Origin: Porticoccus sp950063125
GTDB lineage: Bacteria; Pseudomonadota; Gammaproteobacteria; Pseudomonadales; Porticoccaceae
DNA: 64,000 bases
Reading direction: 5' to 3' (one strand)
Assembly (NCBI RefSeq): GCF_963973895.1
Contig: NZ_CAXBBF010000001.1
Below the pieces are notes generated by a model, which saw nothing but the letters and a program-made list of their open reading frames with translations, had not been told where the DNA came from and did not search any database. The stretch's first letter is position 1. Each line of letters starts with the position of its first letter. The translations under genes and the position numbers were made by a program. Positions 54,971 through 63,635 of the stretch are shown in pieces.

Positions 54971-55810
54971 ATGCCCCAGTGTTCTTTCGATTATCGTGGC
55001 AGCGTGGTGTTTGTTGCCGGCGGCACCAGCGGTATCAACCTGGGTATTGCCCGGGGTTTTGCGCAGGCCGGTGCGTCTGTTGCCGTACTCAGTCGCTCCC
55101 AGGCCAAAGTCGATGCGGCGGTGCTGGCATTGCAGGAATATGGCGGCACTGTATTGGGCTTTGCTGCCGATGTGCGCGATGCCGGGCGACTGGAAGTGGT
55201 TTTTGAGGAGACCCACCGCCAACTGGGTCCCATCGATGTGCTGGTCTCCGGTGCGGCGGGCAATTTCCCGGCGGCGGCCAAGAGCATGTCCGGCAATGCA
55301 TTCAAGGCAGTGATGGATATTGACCTGTTGGGGACTTTTCAGGTGCTCCGTTTCTGTCATCCCTACCTGCGGAAACCGGGCGGCTGTGTGATAAATATTT
55401 CCGCGCCACAGGCCTTTGTGCCAATGGAAATGCAATCCCATGTCTGTGCCGCCAAAGCGGGTGTCGATATGCTCACCCGCACCACGGCACTGGAGTGGGG
55501 GGCGGAAGGCATCCGGGTAAACTCGCTGGTGCCGGGCCCTATTGAGGGAACTGAGGGAATGAAGCGACTGTCGCCACCGGGCCCGAAGGGTGCCCGACAG
55601 ATAGCCGATTCAGTGCCAATGAAACGTCAGGGCACAGCGGCCGATATTGCCGCTGCGGCGATGTTTCTCGGTTCTTCTGCCGCGAGCTACATCAGTGGCG
55701 CTGTGTTACCGGTGGACGGTGGCTGGAGCCTCGGTGGTGCCGGACTGATTGGGCAGATCCTGTCGGGCCAGCCCGAAACTGAACGCGGTGAAAACCCTCC
55801 CCAGCAGTGA
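54971..55810 (+). CDS. SDR oxidoreductase, 2,4-dienoyl-CoA reductase-like
   Basis: 279-residue short-chain dehydrogenase. Cofactor motif FVAGGTSGINLGIARGF and NISAPQAFVPM are seen. Where classical SDRs have YxxxK, this reads HVCAAKAG, so the Tyr is absent and the Lys is kept, as in the DECR-type enzymes that reduce 2,4-dienoyl-CoA during oxidation of unsaturated fatty acids. ISGAVLPVDGGWSL closes the fold. Convergent with dxs, 41 bp apart. Confidence 0.83.
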   Translation: MPQCSFDYRGSVVFVAGGTSGINLGIARGFAQAGASVAVLSRSQAKVDAAVLALQEYGGTVLGFAADVRDAGRLEVVFEETHRQLGPIDVLVSGAAGNFPAAAKSMSGNAFKAVMDIDLLGTFQVLRFCHPYLRKPGGCVINISAPQAFVPMEMQSHVCAAKAGVDMLTRTTALEWGAEGIRVNSLVPGPIEGTEGMKRLSPPGPKGARQIADSVPMKRQGTAADIAAAAMFLGSSAASYISGAVLPVDGGWSLGGAGLIGQILSGQPETERGENPPQQ

Positions 55811-55851
55811 AGCCGTTGCCAGCCTCCGTTGCCAATGCCAGCGGCGTGGTT

Positions 55852-57789
55852 TCAGTACGCGGTATCCGACAGGTTATTGTCTTTTTGTTGCAGCCGTTGC
55901 TGGATGCTCCGCAGGACACCGGCTGCATCCAGTCCGGCCGCCGTCAGTTGCTGTTGATGGCTGCCATGTTCCAGAAAGATATCCGGCAGACCCAGATGCA
56001 TTACCTGTACCAGAAAACCCATACAGGCCAGATGCTCGCTGACAGCGGCACCAGCGCCACCCTGGGTGGTATTTTCTTCGAGAGTGACCAGCAGGGTATG
56101 TTGTGTAGCCAGCCGAGTTATCAGTTCTTTGTCCAGGGGTTTTACAAAGCGCATATCCACCACGGTGGCGTCCAGTTTTTCGGCGGCTTCCATAGCTGCA
56201 GGTAGTAGGGTGCCAAAGTTTAGTATGGCCACCTGATGGCCTTTTCGACGGATCAGCCCTTTGCCTATTGGCAGTGCGGTCATCGCCTGTTCGATTGCTA
56301 CGCCGGGCCCCGTCCCCCTGGGGTAGCGGACTGCAGCCGGGCCGTTGTGAATATAGCCGGTATAGAGCAACTGGCGGGTTTCGTTTTCATCAGAGGGTGT
56401 CATCACCAGCATGTTCGGGATGCAGCGCAGGTAGGTAAGATCAAAACTGCCGGCATGGGTTGGTCCGTCTTCTCCTACAAGCCCGGCGCGATCAATACCA
56501 AAAAGTACATCCAGACCCTGTAGCGCCACATCGTGAATCAGCTGATCATAGGCGCGCTGCAGAAAGGTGGAGTAGATAGCCACGACAGGCTTGATTCCCT
56601 CACAGGCCATCCCTGCGGCCAATGTGACGGCGTGTTGTTCCGCGATGGCTACATCGTGGAAGCGATCTGCAAAGCGGTTGGCAAATTCGACCATCCCAGA
56701 GCCTTCGCACATGGCCGGTGTAATCCCCACCAGGCGTGAATCTTTCTCTGCCATATCGCACAGCCAGTTACCGAATACCTGCTGGTATTTGAGTTTTGGC
56801 GGACTGATCTTGGCGACGGGTTTTGCCACCGCTATCTGGGGCTTGGTTTTTGGCTCAATCTTGTTCAGTGCATGATACCCCACCGGGTCTGCTTCGGCGG
56901 GGCCAAATCCCTTGCCCTTGCGGGTAATGGTATGCAACAGGATAGGGCCGTTCAGGCAGCGCAGATTGCGCAGCGTTTGCACCAGCAGTGGCAGGTTGTG
57001 TCCGTCGATAGGTCCGATGTAGTTGAAGCCCAACTCTTCAAAGACAATACCGGGCGCCACCATGGCTTTGAGGTGTTCTTCGGTTTTGCGAACAAAGGTG
57101 GCCGCTGAGGGTATTGAGCGGAGCACCTTTTTGCCCCCTTCGCGGATGGAGTTATAGAACCGGCTTGACCAGATTTTGGAAAAATAGGTGGCGAGCCCCC
57201 CCACATTGTGGGAGATGGACATATTGTTGTCGTTCAGTAGCACCAGCAGGTCAGCATCGGTGTGGGCGGCATGATTGAGTGCCTCGAAGGCCATGCCTGC
57301 GGTCATGGCGCCGTCCCCGATGACTGCCACCGCCTTGCGTTTCTCACCATTGAGGGCGGAGCCCAGCGCCATCCCCAGGGCGGCGCTGATGGATGTGCTG
57401 GAATGACCGCCACCGAAGGTGTCATATTCACTCTCTGAGCGTTTTGGGAATGCCGAGAGGCCTTCCATCTGCCGGATGTGGAGCATCAGGTCGCGTCGAC
57501 TGGTCAGGATTTTATGGGGGTAGGCCTGATGGCCAACATCCCATACCAGACGGTCATGGGGCGTGTTGTAGACATAATGCAGGGCAATGGTCAGCTCGAC
57601 GGTTCCCAGGCCAGCACCGAAATGGCCGCCACTTTTTCCGACACTGTAAAGCAGATAGGCGCGCAATTCATTTGCGAGCGCTGGCAGCTGCTCCGGTTCC
57701 AGTTCGCGGAGATGAAAGGGCTGATCGATGGTGTCCAGCAGTGGGGTTTCCGGACGAATCAGGGGGATGTCATCAAAGGTCTTTGGCAT
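55852..57789 (-). CDS. dxs: 1-deoxy-D-xylulose-5-phosphate synthase
   Basis: 645-residue thiamine-diphosphate enzyme that makes DXP from pyruvate and glyceraldehyde-3-phosphate, the first step of the MEP isoprenoid route. ThDP-binding GDGAMTAGMAFEALNHA ... LNDNNMSIS, catalytic His in GHQAYPHKILTSR, GLVGEDGPTHAGSFD and the C-terminal transketolase domain are present. Last gene of xseB-ispA-dxs; 89 bp separate it from ispA and contain a short CCCCG/CGGGG hairpin. Confidence 0.98.
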   Translation of the reverse strand: MPKTFDDIPLIRPETPLLDTIDQPFHLRELEPEQLPALANELRAYLLYSVGKSGGHFGAGLGTVELTIALHYVYNTPHDRLVWDVGHQAYPHKILTSRRDLMLHIRQMEGLSAFPKRSESEYDTFGGGHSSTSISAALGMALGSALNGEKRKAVAVIGDGAMTAGMAFEALNHAAHTDADLLVLLNDNNMSISHNVGGLATYFSKIWSSRFYNSIREGGKKVLRSIPSAATFVRKTEEHLKAMVAPGIVFEELGFNYIGPIDGHNLPLLVQTLRNLRCLNGPILLHTITRKGKGFGPAEADPVGYHALNKIEPKTKPQIAVAKPVAKISPPKLKYQQVFGNWLCDMAEKDSRLVGITPAMCEGSGMVEFANRFADRFHDVAIAEQHAVTLAAGMACEGIKPVVAIYSTFLQRAYDQLIHDVALQGLDVLFGIDRAGLVGEDGPTHAGSFDLTYLRCIPNMLVMTPSDENETRQLLYTGYIHNGPAAVRYPRGTGPGVAIEQAMTALPIGKGLIRRKGHQVAILNFGTLLPAAMEAAEKLDATVVDMRFVKPLDKELITRLATQHTLLVTLEENTTQGGAGAAVSEHLACMGFLVQVMHLGLPDIFLEHGSHQQQLTAAGLDAAGVLRSIQQRLQQKDNNLSDTAY

Positions 57790-57878
57790 GCAAGATCAAT
57801 TCTGGGTAAAGGGTACAATCTTACACCAAAAAGACGTGCGAAACGTCCCCGCTTTACCGGGGTGAATAGCCCTGTACG

Positions 57879-58769
57879 TTAGTATTCCCTTTTAACGATA
57901 TAGTCTGCTATGGCGCGAAGCTGGTCTGCGCGCTCATCGAAACTGGCCAGTGCAGTCAGTGACTTGCCGTGAAGCTCGGCAGCTTTTTGACGGGCGCCAT
58001 CAATGCCCAGCAGCGATAGATAAGTGGGTTTGTTGCGGGCCTGGTCCGACCCCTGTTGCTTCCCAAGCACAGCGGTATTGGTTATGGCATCGAGAATATC
58101 ATCCTGCACCTGAAACGCGAGACCGATTGCCTCGCCATAATCTTTCAGCGCACCGAGCTGCCGTTCCGAGGCGCCGGCTGTCATTCCCCCCATCATCACA
58201 CTGGCGGTAATCATGGCGCCGGTCTTGTGGCGGTGCATATGTTCCAGTTGCGGGAGTGTGAGTGTCTGGTTGACGGCAGCCATGTCGATGGCCTGGCCGT
58301 AAACCATACCGTCGACGCCGGCTGCTTTGGTGAGCATCGCGAGTAAACGCAGTGTTGTCTGCGGGGGCAACTGCTGTGCCTCAAGGAGTTGTTCAAATGC
58401 AAGTGTTTGTAAGCCGTCGCCGGCTAGAATCGCCGTGGCCTCGTCAAAGGCAATATGGCAGCTGGGCTTGCCACGGCGCAAATCATCGTTGTCCATGGCG
58501 GGAAGATCATCGTGAATCAGCGAATAGGCGTGAATCATTTCCAGTGCCGCCGCTACCCGGTCGGTGGAAGGATTGATTTCACCCACGGCCTTGGCCGCAG
58601 CGTAGGCCAGTAATGGGCGAATGCGTTTGCCGCCGTTGAACAGGCTGTAGCGAATTGCCTCGAAAAGGGTGGTTTCTCCCTGGCCGGCAATGGGGAGCAT
58701 GGCATTGAGGTGTCGATCAATCCGCTGCTGCGACTGCTGCTGAAAGTCTGCAAAACGTAGGGTGTCCAT
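57879..58769 (-). CDS. ispA: Farnesyl diphosphate synthase
   Basis: 296-residue prenyltransferase that builds FPP from IPP and DMAPP. First Asp-rich motif HDDLPAMDNDDLRRG and second QVDDILD (QVQDDILDA) are present, with NGGKRIRPLL upstream. Its start overlaps the xseB stop (TGATG). Confidence 0.97.
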   Translation of the reverse strand: MDTLRFADFQQQSQQRIDRHLNAMLPIAGQGETTLFEAIRYSLFNGGKRIRPLLAYAAAKAVGEINPSTDRVAAALEMIHAYSLIHDDLPAMDNDDLRRGKPSCHIAFDEATAILAGDGLQTLAFEQLLEAQQLPPQTTLRLLAMLTKAAGVDGMVYGQAIDMAAVNQTLTLPQLEHMHRHKTGAMITASVMMGGMTAGASERQLGALKDYGEAIGLAFQVQDDILDAITNTAVLGKQQGSDQARNKPTYLSLLGIDGARQKAAELHGKSLTALASFDERADQLRAIADYIVKREY

Positions 58770-59002
58770 CAGCCGCTCTCAGGATCAAAGACCTTGGGTT
58801 CAGAGGATCCGCTAGTCAGCATATCGACTTTAAGCTGGGCATCCTTGAGTGCCTGCTGGCATTCGCGGGTTATTTTAATGCCCGCTTCAAAGGCTTTGAG
58901 AGAGTCCTCCAGACTTAGAGTCCCCTTTTCCATGTCATTGACCAGTTCTTCAAGCTGGTGCAGTTTTTCCTCAAAATCCAATGGTTTTTTGCGGCTGGCC
59001 AC
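58769..59002 (-). CDS. xseB: Exodeoxyribonuclease VII small subunit
   Basis: 77-residue, mostly coiled-coil XseB. FEEKLHQLEELVNDMEKG followed by LSLEDSLKAFEAGIKITREC is the family signature. First gene of the xseB-ispA-dxs operon. Its promoter should lie in the 59003-59075 stretch. Confidence 0.96.
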   Translation of the reverse strand: MASRKKPLDFEEKLHQLEELVNDMEKGTLSLEDSLKAFEAGIKITRECQQALKDAQLKVDMLTSGSSEPKVFDPESG

Positions 59003-59075
59003 GTTTTACGCTCCAAAAATCAAGCTGCAACACTAACCGAGCCAAGTGATGTGGTCAATTCTGTGAGCGCGCATC

Positions 59076-59093
59076 TGTAATCTTTTTCCTACA
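59076..59093 (+). promoter_or_regulatory. GacA-type upstream activating sequence
   Basis: TGTAATCTTTTTCCTACA matches the 18-bp GacA box TGTAAG-N6-CTTACA with two mismatches. Its centre is 64 bp upstream of the predicted start of the small RNA that follows, the spacing seen for rsmY and rsmZ in Pseudomonas. Confidence 0.7.
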
Positions 59094-59147
59094 AAAAAAA
59101 CAGAAAAATACCAATGGTGGCGGCATTGGAAAAAGTAGATAGTGATG

Positions 59148-59297
59148 TGGCATGGACGCTGTGACACATGGATGTGTAACGCAATGACCAAGGAAAAACA
59201 TGGATGTTAGGTTATTCTGTGGTTTCCAGATGGGAACCACAATTTCCTGTACTGCCCCTAAAGCCCTGATATCTCCTGTATCAGGGCTTTATTTTTT
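59148..59297 (+). ncRNA. Candidate CsrA/RsmA-sequestering small RNA (RsmY/RsmZ/CsrB type)
   Basis: No protein gene fits here. A predicted transcript of about 150 nt (-10 TAGATA at 59136-59141) carries five GGA motifs. Two are identical ACATGGATGT sites matching the CsrA consensus ACARGGAUGU, both inside small palindromes (ACACATGGATGTGT at 59164-59177 and AACATGGATGTT at 59197-59208), so GGA is displayed in a hairpin loop. A further hairpin (GTGGTTTCC/GGGAACCAC, 59219-59240) and a perfect 13-bp terminator stem (59259-59291) with six T residues follow. The exact 5' end is inferred. Confidence 0.72.
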
Positions 59298-59302
59298 ATC
59301 TG

Positions 59303-59490
59303 TTGACAGTGTTTTCTCCGGGTTTATTATTGCTGAAGTTGTACCTCGCAGGAGCAATAGGCCTTCAGTTGCAGCAATGAGCCCAAAGCAGTGTGCCGCC
59401 CCAAAAAAATACCCGTGATGCTGCGGTGGGTATGCTTTATGCCTTTTTGCTCTGATCCCCAGGCCCCGTTTGTTCTTGACGGGGCTTTTT
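59303..59490 (+). ncRNA. Possible second small RNA with sigma-70 promoter and terminator
   Basis: TTGACA (59303-59308), a 16-base spacer and TATTAT (59325-59330) make a strong sigma-70 promoter directly after the first terminator. About 150 nt later GCCCCGT and ACGGGGC pair and are followed by TTTTTAC (59463-59490). Between them lie a hairpin ATACCC/GGGTAT (about 59409-59432) and no convincing coding frame. It could be a second small RNA or an attenuated leader of the HNH gene. Confidence 0.45.
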
Positions 59491-59533
59491 ACATTTTGGA
59501 AAGACGGTCTGCAGCTCACTCTGGAATTCAGCA

Positions 59534-60109
59534 GTGGTGGTCGGCGTGATACAACCGAGAATTTTACGACTCAATCAGGCAGGCCAGCCTATCGAATGGC
59601 TGGATTGGCAGGAAGCCGTGTGCCTGTTTGCCAGGGAGCTTGTCGTCTGGACGCTGGGTGATGTGGTCAAAAACGTTCATGGGGGTTATAGCCGCCATAC
59701 CGGAGAGCAGTCCCGTATGGTATTGCCCAGTATCATTGCCTGTACCGGTGAGCAGTTGGCGCGTCCTCAGACACGGCACCCGCTGAGCAATCCTGCACTG
59801 TTTGCCCGCGATGGTTATTTGTGCATGTATTGTGCCCGTCCCTTTGATAGCAATGCGCTGACACGTGATCATATCGTGCCCACTTCCAGGGGTGGGGAGG
59901 ATCGCTGGGAGAACGTGGTTGCCGCCTGTCGCCGTTGTAATCAGCACAAAGCTGACCGTCTGCTCGATGAATTGAATATGCAGTTGGTCGCTCTGCCGTT
60001 CAGGCCCAACAACGCGGAATATCTGGCACTGATTAACTCCAGGCGGATATTGGGGGATCAGATGGAATTTCTGCGGAGCCAGTTTTCCAGAAATTCGAGA
60101 CTGTTGTAG
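59534..60109 (+). CDS. HNH endonuclease family protein
   Basis: 191 residues. The HNH domain is at residues about 95-150: CMYCARPFDSNALTRDHIVP, then GGEDRWENVVAACRRCNQHKADR, with two CxxC zinc pairs, the DH of the first strand and the Asn of WENVV. An N-terminal part (LRLNQAGQPIEWLDWQEAV) is shared with stand-alone HNH proteins often found as conserved chromosomal genes in proteobacteria. Role unknown. GTG 59534 or GTG 59543 could be the start. Confidence 0.83.
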   Translation: MVVGVIQPRILRLNQAGQPIEWLDWQEAVCLFARELVVWTLGDVVKNVHGGYSRHTGEQSRMVLPSIIACTGEQLARPQTRHPLSNPALFARDGYLCMYCARPFDSNALTRDHIVPTSRGGEDRWENVVAACRRCNQHKADRLLDELNMQLVALPFRPNNAEYLALINSRRILGDQMEFLRSQFSRNSRLL

Positions 60110-60224
60110 TCTATTTGTTCGACACTTCCCGGCGATCCTGCAGTTTTAACAGCCGTCACTGTTTGCTGATTTCATGCTAGCCTCTTGCCCCGAAAGCCAT
60201 TAACCCATTGTTGAGGATCATTGA

Positions 60225-60992
60225 ATGGAGCTCGGAATTGCCGGAAAAACAGCGTTGGTTTGTGCCGCCAGTAAAGGGCTGGGCAAAGGGTGTGCGATGG
60301 CCCTGGCAGCGGAGGGCGCCAAGCTGGTGATTATGGCAAGGCAGGCGGATACGCTGGCAGCAACCGCCGAGGCGATCCGGATGGCCACGGGCGCCGAGGT
60401 GACCACCGTGGTGGGTGACATCACGACGGAGGCGGGTCGGGATGTGGTCCTCGCCACCTGCCCTGCACCGGATATTCTGGTGAATAATGCCGGAGGGCCG
60501 CCGCCGGGAGACTTTCGCAACTGGGGGCAGAAAGAATGGTTCGAAGCGGTCAATGGCAATATGTATAGCCCGATTGACATGATTCGCCGTACCCTGGATG
60601 GCATGATCGAGCGACGGTTTGGGCGGATTATCAATATCACCAGTGCTGCGGTAAAGCAGCCGTTTGAGCCGCTGGGATTGTCCAACGGCGCCCGCTCCGG
60701 GTTGACCGGTTTTGTTGCCGGAATTTCCCGGGACCCGGCGCGCTTTAATGTGACCATCAATAATTTATTACCGGGACTCTTTGATACCGAGCGGGGCCAT
60801 GGTGCCGCTACACTGATCGGTAACAGCAAGGGGCTTTCTGCCCAGGACATTATCGCCGGTCTGCCCGCCGGCCGGTTGGGTATGGTCGAGGAATTTGGTG
60901 CCACCTGTGCGTTCCTTTGCAGCCAACAGGCAGCCTATATCACCGGCCAGAATATCCTGATTGATGGTGGTAACTACCGCGGCACTTTCTGA
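60225..60992 (+). CDS. SDR-family protein lacking the YxxxK catalytic pair
   Basis: 255 residues, 3-oxoacyl-ACP-reductase-like: cofactor motif LVCAASKGLGKGCAMAL, NNAGGPPPGDF, NITSAAVKQP, and a closing ITGQNILIDGGNYRG. The catalytic YxxxK is replaced by SNGARSG (Asn and Arg). Several bacterial groups carry this SNGAR subfamily, so it is probably a conserved variant with unusual chemistry or none. It is convergent with the transporter gene, 9 bp apart. Confidence 0.82.
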   Translation: MELGIAGKTALVCAASKGLGKGCAMALAAEGAKLVIMARQADTLAATAEAIRMATGAEVTTVVGDITTEAGRDVVLATCPAPDILVNNAGGPPPGDFRNWGQKEWFEAVNGNMYSPIDMIRRTLDGMIERRFGRIINITSAAVKQPFEPLGLSNGARSGLTGFVAGISRDPARFNVTINNLLPGLFDTERGHGAATLIGNSKGLSAQDIIAGLPAGRLGMVEEFGATCAFLCSQQAAYITGQNILIDGGNYRGTF

Positions 60993-61001
60993 GGTGTAGC
61001 G

Positions 61002-62351
61002 CTAGTTCATCAGGCTCTGTGCCAGCACCAACAGTATCAGTGCCGGGCAGCAGAATTTTGCGTAGCCGGGCCAGATTCGCCAGAACAGGCTGTGCTGTAC
61101 GTCGGGCAAGCCTCGGCGAATCTCCTCCAGAACCCGATCCCTGCGCCAGACCCAGGTGGCAAAAACACATAACATCAGTCCCAGCAGGGGCTGACTGTAA
61201 TGGGTGGTGAGGGTCACAACGGCCGCAAACAGGGTGTCAAAATTCATCACGATCACCGCGCTTATGGCAAAGACTATCGCGCCGGACAGCCAGGTAGCCA
61301 TAGGGCGACTGGCAACATGTTGTTCGAGGGTGTAGGACACGGGCACTTCGAGCATGGAAATCGATGATGTGAGCGCCGCGATTGACAGCAGGGTAAAGAA
61401 CAGTAAAGCGACCACAGTGCCGCCAGCCATGGTTTTAAACAGGGCGGGCAGTGTTTGAAAAATCAGGTCTGGTCCTGCCATCAACGCCCCTTGGGGCGTA
61501 TAGATTTCCACCCCCTGATGCCGGGCGACAAACATCGCTGGCAGCACAAGCAGTCCCGCCAAAAAGGCCACGGATGAATCCAGTGCCGTGACAATGGCAC
61601 CCATGGCGGGCAGGTTGTCGTCTGGCCTGAGGTAAGAGCCGTAGATCAGCATGGTGCCGACCCCGAGCGACAGGGAAAAGAAAGCCTGGCCGAGGGCGCT
61701 GAGGATCAACTTGGGATCACCGATACGGCTGAAATCGGGGATCAGGTAGAGCTTGAGCCCATCGACTGCTCCGGGCTGGGTGAGCACATAGACGATCAGA
61801 AAAATCATCATCGCCAGCAGGGCTGGCATCAACCGACACGACCATTTTTCGATGCCGTGCTCAACGCCGGCACTGATAACTGCGCAGGTAACAATCAGAA
61901 AAATCGCGCAAAACAGCAGGTTTCTGGGTGCGCTGAATTCCGTGAGCCAGTTGGCCAATCCCGGCAGTCCGCTGAGACTGACCATCGGCTCCAGCAGATA
62001 GGCGAGCATCCAGCCGGCCACAATGCTGTAAAAGCTGAGGATCAGTGCTGCGACAATAATGCCGTAAAAACCGGTCAGTTTTCCCAGCAATCTGGTGGTT
62101 TTTCCGGGTGATATGATTTGCAGTGCAGAAACCATATTGGCGCGGGTATGACGGCCGATAATCAATTCGGCCATGAGTGCCGGGTAGGCCAGGCAAAACG
62201 CCAGCAGAAAATACACCAGTACAAAGGCGCCGCCGCCATTCTCGGCAGCATTGGTGGGGAACCCCCAGATATTCCCCAACCCCACTGCCGACCCCGAGGC
62301 CGCCAGAATAAAGCCAATCCTGGATGAGAACTGCCCGCGGGGGGATGACAT
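61002..62351 (-). CDS. Sodium-dependent transporter of the NSS (SNF) family
   Basis: About 449 residues with 11-12 helices. The N-terminal RIGFILAASGSAVGLGNIWG and FPTNAAENGGGAFVLVY hold the Na+ and substrate sites of bacterial LeuT/MhsT-like carriers of amino acids or similar amines. Glycine-rich AALTSSISMLEVPVSY in helix 8 is also conserved. Start taken at the ATG ending 62351 (MSSPRGQFSSRIG); GTG 62360 is an alternative. Substrate unknown. Confidence 0.88.
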   Translation of the reverse strand: MSSPRGQFSSRIGFILAASGSAVGLGNIWGFPTNAAENGGGAFVLVYFLLAFCLAYPALMAELIIGRHTRANMVSALQIISPGKTTRLLGKLTGFYGIIVAALILSFYSIVAGWMLAYLLEPMVSLSGLPGLANWLTEFSAPRNLLFCAIFLIVTCAVISAGVEHGIEKWSCRLMPALLAMMIFLIVYVLTQPGAVDGLKLYLIPDFSRIGDPKLILSALGQAFFSLSLGVGTMLIYGSYLRPDDNLPAMGAIVTALDSSVAFLAGLLVLPAMFVARHQGVEIYTPQGALMAGPDLIFQTLPALFKTMAGGTVVALLFFTLLSIAALTSSISMLEVPVSYTLEQHVASRPMATWLSGAIVFAISAVIVMNFDTLFAAVVTLTTHYSQPLLGLMLCVFATWVWRRDRVLEEIRRGLPDVQHSLFWRIWPGYAKFCCPALILLVLAQSLMN

Positions 62352-62411
62352 GGCGATCACTCGTGTTGAGCGGTGAGTTCTGACGACCGAAGCGGCCGTC
62401 TTGCGGAGCTA

Positions 62412-63419
62412 TTAGTCATTCAGCAGCACTATTTTACCGGTGTGTGAAAATTCCTCCATCCGTTGGTGGGCTGCGACCGCGTCTTCCAGCGCCATCACGC
62501 GATCAATAACTGGCAGGATCCGGTGTGCTGCCACAAAGTCGATCATGGCGGTAAACTCTGTATTGCTGCCCATGGTGGTGCCCTGAATGCGGATCTGTCG
62601 GAAAAAAAGCTTTGCCAGTTCCAGCCCTTTGGTCGGGTTGCCGAGGGTCGCACCAAAGAAGACCAGCCGCCCACCGGGCAACAAACTGTCCAGAAGACTG
62701 TTGAGCGCGTCACCGCCAGCGCTGTCGATCACCGTGTGAAAGCCGCCGGATTGTTGCCGAAGTTTTTTATAGCACGTTGGGTCGCGGTAATTTTCGCCAC
62801 CGGCTACCCCCATGGCCTTGGCGACAGCCAGTTTTTCATCGCTGCCACTGCTGACATAGACTTCGGCGCCGAGATTCAGGCACCAGAGAATGGCAAAGGT
62901 CGAAACACCACTGCCGGCACCGGTAATCAATACCCGCTGACCGGGTTGCACATTCCCCTGGGTAGTCACGGCACGCCAGGCCGTCAGTCCCGCCAGCGGA
63001 ATGGCGGCCGCCTGTGGCCAGTCGAGGTGGGCAGGTTTCGGGTAAACATCGCTCGCGGCAATGCAGATGTATTCGGCAAAAGTGCCCTGGTCCGGCATAC
63101 CCAATACCCGAAAATCCGGGCCGTAGTGACGTTGTTCGGGGCCCCAGTTTTTGGCAGGGTATATCACCACCTGCTGTCCCAGCAGGTCGCTCTGGACACC
63201 ATCGCCCAGCGCATCGACAACCCCTGCGCCGTCAGAGCCGGGAACACAGGGCAACGCTATTTTCGGGTACTGGCCCCGAGTGATCCAGAGGTCGCGGCGG
63301 TTCAGTGCACTGGCGGCCAGTTTTACACTCACTTCGCCCGGCCCGGGGGCTTTTCGTTCAATATCACGCAGTGTCAGTTTTTCAGGTCCACCAAGACTGT
63401 CGAGTACCACTGCCTTCAT
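62412..63419 (-). CDS. MDR-family oxidoreductase (quinone reductase / zinc-type alcohol dehydrogenase-like)
   Basis: 335 residues. GroES-like N-terminal domain (ALNRRDLWITRGQYP, CVPGSDGAGVV) and Rossmann domain with VLITGAGSGVSTFAILWC. The structural-zinc Cys cluster of classical alcohol dehydrogenases is missing, as in quinone oxidoreductases. The substrate is unknown. It is downstream of nothing obvious; 216 bp separate it from the divergent usp gene. Confidence 0.85.
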   Translation of the reverse strand: MKAVVLDSLGGPEKLTLRDIERKAPGPGEVSVKLAASALNRRDLWITRGQYPKIALPCVPGSDGAGVVDALGDGVQSDLLGQQVVIYPAKNWGPEQRHYGPDFRVLGMPDQGTFAEYICIAASDVYPKPAHLDWPQAAAIPLAGLTAWRAVTTQGNVQPGQRVLITGAGSGVSTFAILWCLNLGAEVYVSSGSDEKLAVAKAMGVAGGENYRDPTCYKKLRQQSGGFHTVIDSAGGDALNSLLDSLLPGGRLVFFGATLGNPTKGLELAKLFFRQIRIQGTTMGSNTEFTAMIDFVAAHRILPVIDRVMALEDAVAAHQRMEEFSHTGKIVLLND

Positions 63420-63635
63420 GTTGACTCTCCATTGTTCACAGGCGAAAACAGATAACCGTGACAGTAGCCGCGTTGCCTGCGATTTGGGTCATGGATATCG
63501 ACTACACCGCAATGATACTAACATGTCATTATGGCCAGGGAGTGTAAACAGTTGCGGCAGCCATCCTGATCGGTTTTGCGGGTCGGGTGGTTACATAACC
63601 GAGTCATATTGGAATACTTAAAAAGGAGCATAGCG

